Of a DNA stretch of 42,639 nt, positions 17,313 through 25,429 are shown piece after piece (the stretch's first letter is position 1; every line of letters starts with the position of its first letter). The stretch covers positions 1 to 42,639 of the forward strand of contig JAHHHO010000046.1 of the NCBI GenBank assembly GCA_019359315.1. Reading direction: 5' to 3'. Position numbers and translations under genes: made by a program. The notes beneath the pieces were generated by a model that was given only the letters and a program-made list of their open reading frames with translations, was not told the DNA's origin and made no database searches. The stretch comes from Myxacorys californica WJT36-NPBG1 (lineage in GTDB: Bacteria; Cyanobacteriota; Cyanobacteriia; Leptolyngbyales; Leptolyngbyaceae).

Positions 17313-18494
17313 ATGGGAACCCAAGCTGGTGTTGGAATCAGTCATCTTCGGAACGTCACCCACGCGGCCAAAGAAGCTGTTCAGAAAGCGCTGACCGATG
17401 CAAACATCGATCAACCCGATTTTGTTTTCCTCTTCGCTTCGCTGGGCTACGATCAGCAGAAACTGGTTCAAACTGTGCGCCAGGCAACCGGAAACTGTCC
17501 CTTAGCGGGCTGCTCTGGACAAGGCATCATTGTGCAAAACGAAGCTGATGAATCCAATTTCTCGATCGCCGTCATGGTCATCCGCTCGGACGAAATCCGC
17601 TTCACCAATCGGTACGCCATTGGCTTGAAAGAAAACGCGACCGAAGTTGGCAAGACGATCGCCAGCAAGTTGCACGCTGACCTGAGTGATGATACCCAAG
17701 CGATGTTCCTGTTCACCGATGGCATAACCGTGAACTTTGATCGCCTAAGAGAAGGTATCGAAACGGTGCTTTCCCGATCGCTGCTGATTCTAGGTGGAGC
17801 TGCAGGTAGTGATACTGAAATGCGCGAAACGTTTCAATACTGCGATGATCAAGTGTTGTCAGATGGTGTAGTGGCGACGCTAATCTCCGGAGACTGTAAG
17901 ATTACCTGGGCGCTGAATCATGGCTGTCTTCCCATCGGTTATGAGCGTAAAATCACTCGTGCTGAAGGCAACCGAATTTATGAACTCGATCATCAGCCTG
18001 TGTTTGATGTTTTGAGGGAATATCTCACCGACGAAGAAATTGCGGCATGGGATCGGACGATCGTGGCATTTTGCTTTGGTCTGAAAGCCCCGACTGAAGC
18101 TCAAGCGCAAGATGAATTGGTAATTCGATATCTGCCAAGCAAAGATGAAGTGGCGGGATCGGTGACGCTGCAAACGGAAGTAAGCGAAGGCAGTAGCATC
18201 TGGATTACGCGCCGGGACGTAGAAAAAATTACTCAAGGCATCGATCTCATTGCCCAACAAGTGAAAGCCCAACTTCAGGATCAACCGGCAAAACTGATTT
18301 TCCAATTTGACTGCTATGGACGCGGAAAATCGGTGCTGGGTGAAATGCAAAAACTCCAGCTGGAACAGCGCTTGCAGCAGCAAGTCGGTGCGACGCTGCC
18401 CTGGATTGGTCTTTATACTCACGGGGAAATTGCACCGCTCCAGAATAAAAATAGCTTTCACAACTACACGCTTGTGCTTGCAGCCATCTACTAA
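17313..18494 (+). CDS. FIST-domain sensory protein
   Basis: A 393-residue protein with FIST N and FIST C domains, a sensory module predicted to bind small ligands such as amino acids. The N-terminal half holds DFVFLFASLGYDQQKLVQTV, the GCSGQGII segment and LFTDGI; the C-terminal half ends IGLYTHGEIAPLQNKNSFHN, then YTLVLAAIY, the characteristic FIST_C finish. The frame is open further upstream to 17208, but ATG 17313 has AAGGG close before it and starts exactly where the family does (MGTQAGVGISHLR). No transmembrane segment is present. The next gene, a histidine kinase, begins seven bases after the stop, so the pair is surely co-transcribed and the FIST protein likely supplies the input to that kinase. 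Confidence 0.92.
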   Translation: MGTQAGVGISHLRNVTHAAKEAVQKALTDANIDQPDFVFLFASLGYDQQKLVQTVRQATGNCPLAGCSGQGIIVQNEADESNFSIAVMVIRSDEIRFTNRYAIGLKENATEVGKTIASKLHADLSDDTQAMFLFTDGITVNFDRLREGIETVLSRSLLILGGAAGSDTEMRETFQYCDDQVLSDGVVATLISGDCKITWALNHGCLPIGYERKITRAEGNRIYELDHQPVFDVLREYLTDEEIAAWDRTIVAFCFGLKAPTEAQAQDELVIRYLPSKDEVAGSVTLQTEVSEGSSIWITRRDVEKITQGIDLIAQQVKAQLQDQPAKLIFQFDCYGRGKSVLGEMQKLQLEQRLQQQVGATLPWIGLYTHGEIAPLQNKNSFHNYTLVLAAIY

Positions 18495-18500
18495 TTTGCT

Positions 18501-20021
18501 ATGCCTGATTTAGCTTTGGAACAAGAAATTGCGGCTCTCCGAGCTGAAAATCAGCAACTTTCTGAACAAGTCAAACGCCTTGTTCGGGCAGAACGCTGCA
18601 TGATTGAATCTCAAGAGAAACGCGATGCTCAAGTCGCAATCTACCGCCGACTGAATGAAATCAACAGGCAATTTAGTAAAACGTTTTCGATCGCAGAAAT
18701 CTTTCAGCACACAATCCAATTCATTCTCTACGAATGCAACTTTGAGCGCTGTCTAGTGCTTCGCAGGCGCTCAAATCAGCAGTTCCATCTAGAACAGTGT
18801 GATGGATACTACGACGATGATTCTGCAATCTCATCGCTTGTCCTTGCGTGGCACCATCCAGCGCTCCAACCGCTTACGACTGGAGCAGAATTCTTAATGG
18901 GACGTCAGGAAACCAACAATCCTGCAACTCAGGACTTGAGCCAGCAGATTGAGATGGATGAATTTGTGGGATTCGCAATCGGAGAAGCGGCTCTACCTGA
19001 ATTTTTGATTTTAATCGGCAACACTCGTGAACGAGCGAAATATCATCAACGTATCCAGCCGGATGACGATGCGCTCTTAGGCTTAATCAGTCTGCTGCGG
19101 AGTGTCCAATCTGCCTTGAGCCAATTTAATCTCTACACTCAAGTCCACGATCGCGCCGCCGCTCTCGAACACGCCTTACAAGAACTCCAGCAAGCCCAAA
19201 CGCAATTGATTCAGAGCGAAAAGATGTCGAGCTTGGGTCAACTGGTTGCGGGTGTCGCGCATGAGATTAATAATCCGGTCAACTTTATCAATGGCAACCT
19301 AGAGTATGCCAGCAACTATACCAGCGATTTGATCGAGTTACTCAACCTGTATCAAACTTACTATTCTCTGCCGCATACAACCATCCAAGACAAAGCAGCA
19401 GACATTGATTTAGAGTTCTTAGTGGAAGATCTGCCCAAACTCTTAATGTCGATGCGGGTCGGAGTCGATCGCATTAAAGAAATTGTCGCATCTCTAAGAA
19501 GTTTCTCGCGGCTGGATGAAGCCGACTATAAAGCCGTTGATATTCATACTGGAATCGATAGTACCTTGATGATCTTGCAACATCGGCTCAAAGCAAATGC
19601 TGATCAGAAGGGAATTGAAATCATTAAAGATTATGGAAGCTTACCGCTGATTGAGTGTTATGCAGGACAACTTAACCAAGTGTTTATGAACCTTATAAGT
19701 AACGCAATTGACGCTCTAGAAGACCACTGCAACCAACACCCTGGTTCCGTTGCTCAAATCAAAATTAGTACCACAATCGATGATTCAAATTTAGTCAAAA
19801 TCAGCATCATTGATAACGGCATTGGTATTCCAGAGTCGATTCAATGCCGACTATTCGATCCCTTCTTCACCACAAAGCCAGTCGGCAAAGGAACGGGCAT
19901 GGGACTCTCAATTAGCCATCAAATTATTACAGAGCGTCACAAGGGCCGATTAGAGTGCATTTCCCAGCCGAATGTAGGAACAGAATTTAGAATCATAATT
20001 CCTTCACAAGTAGTTTACTAA
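18501..20021 (+). CDS. GAF-type sensor histidine kinase, partner of the FIST protein
   Basis: A 506-residue soluble kinase. An N-terminal coiled coil (LEQEIAALRAENQQLSEQV) is followed by a GAF-like domain at about 55-215, and a second coiled coil rich in Gln (LQELQQAQTQLIQSEKMSSL) leads into HisKA. The phospho-acceptor is His254 in GVAHEINNPVNFI, a class typical of cyanobacterial kinases. The ATPase has NLISNAIDAL, DNGIGIP and GKGTGMGLSIS. It has no receiver, so phosphate must go to a separate regulator, which is not adjacent. Six bases separate it from the FIST gene, and there is no clear ribosome binding site, so translation is probably coupled. The two genes form one sensory operon. Confidence 0.94.
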   Translation: MPDLALEQEIAALRAENQQLSEQVKRLVRAERCMIESQEKRDAQVAIYRRLNEINRQFSKTFSIAEIFQHTIQFILYECNFERCLVLRRRSNQQFHLEQCDGYYDDDSAISSLVLAWHHPALQPLTTGAEFLMGRQETNNPATQDLSQQIEMDEFVGFAIGEAALPEFLILIGNTRERAKYHQRIQPDDDALLGLISLLRSVQSALSQFNLYTQVHDRAAALEHALQELQQAQTQLIQSEKMSSLGQLVAGVAHEINNPVNFINGNLEYASNYTSDLIELLNLYQTYYSLPHTTIQDKAADIDLEFLVEDLPKLLMSMRVGVDRIKEIVASLRSFSRLDEADYKAVDIHTGIDSTLMILQHRLKANADQKGIEIIKDYGSLPLIECYAGQLNQVFMNLISNAIDALEDHCNQHPGSVAQIKISTTIDDSNLVKISIIDNGIGIPESIQCRLFDPFFTTKPVGKGTGMGLSISHQIITERHKGRLECISQPNVGTEFRIIIPSQVVY

Positions 20022-20305
20022 TGACTTCTGCTGCACAATCAAAGCATGATCAAAATTGATGATAGATCCCTTGAATCGCTGCATCCGCAGAAGTTTCGCC
20101 CTTTGAGCTACCCTCAGCAGTTTTTTTAAACTCAGTCTAGGCAAAGGTTCTCAGCCCATTCTCTACTTTATTCGTCGCCTGGATAACGCAGCGACAGTAA
20201 GGGACTTCATCTCAGTATCAACTGCTTTCGTCAGTCCAGTGCCATGAAGTGCTAACCTGTGTCGCTGGCGATCGTCCCATTAGCACAACGGATTAATGCT
20301 GAGGT

Positions 20306-21691
20306 TCAGGATTTAATTAGCTTTCTGAAAGAGTCAAGCTTCTTTGCGTAAGGTGCATACCGCCAATCTAGATCAATCCAAAAAGGTTTCTTCAACACAC
20401 TTTTCTGATGAGAAAACGTCTCGAAGCTAGTTTTGCCGTGGTAGGCCCCAATGCCGCTGTTGCCCACGCCTCCGAACGGTAGCCCCCAGATAGCAACCTG
20501 CAAAAACACATCATTCAGACACACTCCCCCTGATGAAGTTGAGGAAAGAACCATATCTTGTAGGGCCTGATTGCGTGTGAATAGGTATAACGCTAAAGGT
20601 TTTGGGCGAGCATTGATCGCCGCGATCGCTTCTCTAATATCTCGGTACGTCAACACTGGCAAGAGAGGCCCAAAAATTTCTTCCTGCATCACTGGAGCAT
20701 CCCAACTGACATTGTTGAGAATAGTCGGCGCAATATAGCGGGTTTCTCGCTCAGTTTGTCCACCCACTACAATTTCTTCGCCCTCCAAAAGATGGGTCAG
20801 ACGGTCGAACTGACGATCGTTCACAATCCGTCCCAAATCAGGACTTTGAGCCGGATCATCGCCAAAGAATTCTTGGAGCGCCTGCTGCAGCGCGGTTAGT
20901 AATGCCGGTTTAATCTCCTCATGTACCAACAGATAATCGGGCGCAATACAGGTTTGTCCAGCATTCACATACTTGCCCCAGATGATGCGCTTAGCGGCGA
21001 CCTCTAATTTGATGTCGGGATCGACAATGCAGGGGCTTTTACCTCCCAATTCTAGAGTGACGGGAGTGAGTTGTTTTGCAGCCGCCTCCATCACGACTTG
21101 ACCCACACGGGCTCCTCCCGTAAAAAAGATGTGGTCAAACTTCTGTGCCAGCAGAGCCTGAGCCGTTTCAACGCCTCCTTCTAGAACCGCAATATATTTG
21201 GGGTCAAAGGTTTCCTTGACTAACTGAGCCACAACCTGTGAGGTGGCTGGGGCCAATTCTGAAGGTTTGAGAATGGCACAATTTCCGGCAGCGATCGCTC
21301 CCATCAAGGGAGAGATCAATAGCTGAAAAGGATAGTTCCAAGGCCCAATGATCAGCACGACTCCTAATGGATCAGGTTGCACCCATGCTGATCCAGGTTG
21401 CTGAGTTACTGGCAGCCCTACCCTACGAGGCTTGACCCAAGATTTGAGATGCTTGAGGATATAATTCAACTCCATCAAACACCCAACCTCAAAATAGCCT
21501 TCGTACTCAGGGCGTCCTAAGTCAGCTTTGGCAGCTTGGACAATGTTGGTCTGTCGCTCCAAAATTGCAGCCTTGAGTCGATTGAGTTGTTCCAGGCGAA
21601 ATTCAATTGGCTTGGTAGCTCCAGTTGCTGAAAATGCCCGCTGTGCCTCAAGAATCTCGACCATTGAATCGGTAGTGGAAAGTGCTGTCAT
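20306..21691 (-). CDS. Class 3-type aldehyde dehydrogenase
   Basis: A 461-residue NAD(P)-dependent aldehyde dehydrogenase that oxidises aldehydes to carboxylic acids. The short length and C-terminal tail fit the class 3 / fatty-aldehyde group, which includes the cyanobacterial enzymes acting on fatty aldehydes. Active-site residues are Asn118 (GPWNYPFQL), Glu214 (LELGGKSPC) and nucleophile Cys248 (NAGQTCIAPDY); the cofactor loop is FFTGGARVG, and EEIFGPLLPV contacts ribose. AGG lies seven bases before ATG 21691. The C-terminus (KKLDSFRKLIKS) is basic and helical and might touch membranes, but there is no hydrophobic anchor. The flanking genes are kinases, so the context says little about its substrate. 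Confidence 0.95.
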   Translation of the reverse strand: MTALSTTDSMVEILEAQRAFSATGATKPIEFRLEQLNRLKAAILERQTNIVQAAKADLGRPEYEGYFEVGCLMELNYILKHLKSWVKPRRVGLPVTQQPGSAWVQPDPLGVVLIIGPWNYPFQLLISPLMGAIAAGNCAILKPSELAPATSQVVAQLVKETFDPKYIAVLEGGVETAQALLAQKFDHIFFTGGARVGQVVMEAAAKQLTPVTLELGGKSPCIVDPDIKLEVAAKRIIWGKYVNAGQTCIAPDYLLVHEEIKPALLTALQQALQEFFGDDPAQSPDLGRIVNDRQFDRLTHLLEGEEIVVGGQTERETRYIAPTILNNVSWDAPVMQEEIFGPLLPVLTYRDIREAIAAINARPKPLALYLFTRNQALQDMVLSSTSSGGVCLNDVFLQVAIWGLPFGGVGNSGIGAYHGKTSFETFSHQKSVLKKPFWIDLDWRYAPYAKKLDSFRKLIKS

Positions 21692-22545
21692 AGAAATACC
21701 TGTCTAATCTCTTAACGATCTTCAAGAAAGTCTTTAGGGCTTTCTTATTTCACTTTCATGGTTCATAGCCTAGTTGCGGTGGGCAATGGCTAGTGTTGCT
21801 CATCAACCGCCGCAGATCGCCTCTCGATTTCAATAAACAACTTCTCGACGGTCGGAGTGCACGAGCCGTGTTAGACCGATCGCTGTTCCTAATCGTAAAC
21901 CCTTATTGAAGCAATGCAAGCAGTATACATAACCCTCTCACCAAACAAATTGCAATATGTAACGAGCCTAAAGATACAAGGTAGAAAATTTGTGCAGCGC
22001 GTGATTAAAAGGCGATCGCTCTCTATACTCTTATAGTTAATTTTATATAGTTAATTTTATAGTTAAATTCAAATTGCTTTAATGTCTATTCGTAGGTGTA
22101 TCAAGTACCTGGCTATTGCTCTAATGCGTGGATTGTTGTTTGATGCTACAGACTGCTACAGGCAGAGGAACTCCAGCTCATCCCATTCATATCAGTTCTT
22201 TCGGTGAAGGACGTGCCACCATTCGCGCCGCTTTAAAAGATGGATTGTTAATACCACAATATTGTTAATCACAATAGTAGTGGATACGAAATTAGAAGCT
22301 TAAATGTCGTTGCTCAAAACACCAGAACCAATACAGACAATGGGTTTGTTTTACAACGACTTAGAAGGAAATATTCAACATTTGTATCAATGGCGTTGAA
22401 GTGAGTGGACTTGGTTAAGTATGGAATAGCAATTGGTAGTTGATAATTACACAATGCGCCTTCGTTTGATTGCCACATACGTAAGTCATCAGCAGATCAA
22501 GAAATATATAAATTCGGATATTCATTTAAATAGCGTGTTTGATGG
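21692..22545. other. Long spacer, mostly without recognisable content
   Basis: A 14-bp unit, TATAGTTAATTTTA, is duplicated at 22032-22059 with a third partial copy. A short plus-strand frame (22143-22268, GRGTPAHPIHISSFGEGRAT) and a following open stretch might be remnants of a secreted filamentous protein, given the TpsB fragment downstream, but I cannot support that. No intact gene is seen. Confidence 0.45.
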
Positions 22546-22878
22546 TTGGTGAAGCCGCGATCGCATTCCGCCGAAAATCCACCGCGCTCAACTCCACCAC
22601 AACCCACGGATTTGAGTTACACCGTTCCGCTCAATCCCCGCAATGGAACCTTGAGACTAGCCTATGGCAGCACCCGCAGTAGAGTAATCGAAGAACCTTT
22701 TGATTTCCTAGACATTAAGGCGCGATCGCGCTACTACGAACTGACCTACCGACAGCCCCTTGTGCAACGTCCTACAGACGAACTGGCGGTAGGACTGGGT
22801 TTCTCGCGTCAAGAAAGCCAAAATGCACAGCTGTTTATTTGGGCAGACATAAGTGCGGCGCTGTTATCAGTCCTGTGA
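22546..22878 (+). pseudogene. Fragment of a TpsB/ShlB-type outer-membrane transporter
   Basis: About 70 residues (LSYTVPLNPRNGTLRLAYGS, RVIEEPFDFLDIKARSRYYE, LTYRQPLVQRP, ELAVGLGFSRQES) match the start of the beta-barrel of ShlB/FhaC two-partner-secretion transporters, whose full length is above 500 residues. The nominal start is a TTG without support, and homology ends abruptly at QESQ; the last 16 codons are junk. It is an internal piece only. Its 3' end overlaps the upstream extension of the next kinase frame and runs to about 55 bp before that gene's true start, so the kinase promoter probably lies within or just after the debris. Confidence 0.8.
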
Positions 22879-22933
22879 AATAAAGCGCGATCGCTTAACC
22901 ATTCTCTGTCGATTACCTCATAATGAGGAAGCT

Positions 22934-25429
22934 ATGCCTATTTCATCAATGCAGAACCCTGGAATAGATAACTCTCAATCCATCACTGAGCTACCTCGAA
23001 AACCGCTTGATTCTAGTGAACGTCAAGAGAACGTTTCATCTGTAGAATTTGTAGGGTTAGTATTGCAATTGGCAGACGGTACGGTTCAAGCCTGCAATGC
23101 GGCGGCTGAGGAAATTCTAGGCATGACGTTTGAGCAGATTCAAAGATACACCGCAACCCAGAGTCAAGATCACACCGCGACCCGTTACCCGTGGCAACTT
23201 GTTGATACAGAGGCTTCTCGTCCCGCTGGAGATTATCCGGCACGAGCGGCGCTACAGACCGGTCAGCCTTGCTCAGATGTCGTGATGGAGTTTTACAAAC
23301 CCAATGGGGATCTGATTGGGTTGCGGGTCACTGCACAGCCATTATTTCAGGCGAATGGCTCGGTTCCTTATGCGGTCGTGACCACCTTTACTGAGGTAAG
23401 CCCGCAGGCAGAGCCGCCTTTAGCTAAAAACACTCTAAATTTATCCGAGATCGTCTCTGAAGCTCAGTTGGAGTTAACTCAAGCGAGAGATAGCCTGCCT
23501 CAGATCGTCCTCTGCGTCGATGATAACGACACTAATTTGTACATCACCAGCCGAATTCTGCAACAAGCGAATTTTGCAGTTTGGCAAGCTCCAAGCGGAA
23601 CTAGTGCGTTAGAACTCGCCAACGAGCAGCCCGATTTGATTATTCTAGATGTCAAATTACCCGACATTGACGGCACTGAAGTGTGTCAGCGTCTCAAATC
23701 TAATCCAGCCACCGCTTCGATTCCAATTTTGCACGTATCAGCAGAGCGGATTACGAGCCGAGATAAAGTAGAGGGCTTAGATAGCGGTGCGGATGGCTAT
23801 CTGATGCAGCCGATTAATCCTGAAGAATTGCTGGCGACGGTGCGATCGCTGCTGCGGCTTCGGAGTGCAGAAAGAGTGCTGCGTCGCAGTCAAGAACGGC
23901 TGCATCGCATGGTAGAAACGGCGCAGATTGGCATCTGTTTTACCCGATCAGATGGCGAACTGCTAGAAGCGAACGCTGCCCTGCTGCGAATGTTAGGCTA
24001 TGACGCTGAGGAGCAGGCACAGCGGGTGAACTCGATAGCCTTGAGTCCATTGAAGTTCGCTGATATGGACGGACAAAGGGTTGCTGATCTAGAGCAATAT
24101 GGCAACGTTGAACCCGTCGAAAAAGAACTTATTCGCAAAGACGGATCTCACTTTCCGGTCTTGATCAGTGGAACTCGCTTACAGGGCGAAGCGGATGAAT
24201 ATGTTCTGTTTGTGGTGGATCTTAGCGATCGCAAACAGATTGAAGCCGCCTTGCAACAGCGCACTGACGATCTGACCCGCGCCAACCATGTCAAAGATGA
24301 ATTTCTCGCGGTGCTATCCCACGAGTTGCGGTCTCCGCTCAATCCCATTTTGGGATGGTGTCGGCTGTTGCAAACTCGCAAATTGGATGAAGGCAAAGTT
24401 GCAGAAGCGTTAGCCACAATCGAGCGAAACGCCAAACTGCAAACGCAGTTGATTGATGACTTGCTCGATGTATCCCGCATTCTGCGCGGCAAACTGAGCT
24501 TAGCGGTGATGCCCGTCGATCTAAGTTATGTCATCCGATCGGCGATCGAGACGGTGCGACTTGCCGCCGAAGCAAAAGCCATCAAGCTTGAGGCAGTATT
24601 GCAACCCAATGTCATGGTGATGGGTGATCCGGCTCGATTGCAGCAAGTCGTGTGGAATTTGCTGACTAATGCCGTTAAATTTACCCCCAACGGCAACCGC
24701 GTTGAAGTCCGCCTCTCGCAGATTGATGCCAATGCCCAGATTCAAGTTAGTGATACGGGAAGAGGCATCAATGCCGAGTTTCTGCCTCACGTGTTTGATT
24801 ACTTTCAGCAGCAAGATAGCGCCACAACCCGGAAATTTGGCGGCTTAGGATTGGGGCTGGCAATTGTGCGTCAGCTTGTCGAATCGCACGGCGGAACGGT
24901 GCAAGCAGAAAGCGGAGGCGACGAGCAGGGAGCAACATTTACGGTGTATTTGCCGATCTTAGCCGTGCAATCCAGCGCGATCGCGCAAGCTCCTGATTCA
25001 ACCGAATCACTCGATTTAAACGGTGTCCACGTTATGGTGGTGGACGATGAGCCGGATTCACTGGAATTTGTAGCGTTTGTGTTGAAGCAGTCTGGCGCAC
25101 AGGTGACGACTGCAACCTCTGCCATAGAAGTGCTGCAAGCCTTACCCCAGTTAAAGCCTGACGTATTGGTTAGTGACATTGGAATGCCTGAAATTGACGG
25201 GTATATGTTGATTCGTCAAATTCGGATGCTGCCAACCGAACAATCCGGACAACTCCCCGCGATTTCAAAAGAGATTTGCCGTATTCCAGCGATCGCGCTC
25301 ACGGCGTATGCCGGAGAAGCCAACCATCAGCAGGCACTTGATACTGGATTTCAGTGGCATTTGTCAAAGCCAGTCGAGCCAGATGAATTAGTCGCGATCG
25401 TGGCAAAGCTGGCTGAAGCTTCTGGCTAA
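22934..25429 (+). CDS. PAS-receiver-PAS-kinase-receiver hybrid histidine kinase
   Basis: An 831-residue soluble hybrid kinase. In order: PAS-like (about 35-150); receiver 1 (191-310) with acidic Asp196/197 and Asp239 (ILDVKLPD); PAS (320-440, ending DLSDRK); HisKA with His463 (SHELRSPLNP); ATPase (NLLTNAVKF, GGLGLGLAIV); receiver 2 with Asp748 (VSDIGMPE) and LSKP. In receiver 1 the conserved switch lysine is replaced by Gln292 (YLMQPINP), so its phospho-signalling may be altered. The frame is open back to 22853, but GAGG six bases before ATG 22934 fixes the start. It converges on the stressosome kinase gene with a 4-base overlap of stop codons. The last 390 residues are closely similar to those of the 1577-residue kinase. 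Confidence 0.94.
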   Translation: MPISSMQNPGIDNSQSITELPRKPLDSSERQENVSSVEFVGLVLQLADGTVQACNAAAEEILGMTFEQIQRYTATQSQDHTATRYPWQLVDTEASRPAGDYPARAALQTGQPCSDVVMEFYKPNGDLIGLRVTAQPLFQANGSVPYAVVTTFTEVSPQAEPPLAKNTLNLSEIVSEAQLELTQARDSLPQIVLCVDDNDTNLYITSRILQQANFAVWQAPSGTSALELANEQPDLIILDVKLPDIDGTEVCQRLKSNPATASIPILHVSAERITSRDKVEGLDSGADGYLMQPINPEELLATVRSLLRLRSAERVLRRSQERLHRMVETAQIGICFTRSDGELLEANAALLRMLGYDAEEQAQRVNSIALSPLKFADMDGQRVADLEQYGNVEPVEKELIRKDGSHFPVLISGTRLQGEADEYVLFVVDLSDRKQIEAALQQRTDDLTRANHVKDEFLAVLSHELRSPLNPILGWCRLLQTRKLDEGKVAEALATIERNAKLQTQLIDDLLDVSRILRGKLSLAVMPVDLSYVIRSAIETVRLAAEAKAIKLEAVLQPNVMVMGDPARLQQVVWNLLTNAVKFTPNGNRVEVRLSQIDANAQIQVSDTGRGINAEFLPHVFDYFQQQDSATTRKFGGLGLGLAIVRQLVESHGGTVQAESGGDEQGATFTVYLPILAVQSSAIAQAPDSTESLDLNGVHVMVVDDEPDSLEFVAFVLKQSGAQVTTATSAIEVLQALPQLKPDVLVSDIGMPEIDGYMLIRQIRMLPTEQSGQLPAISKEICRIPAIALTAYAGEANHQQALDTGFQWHLSKPVEPDELVAIVAKLAEASG

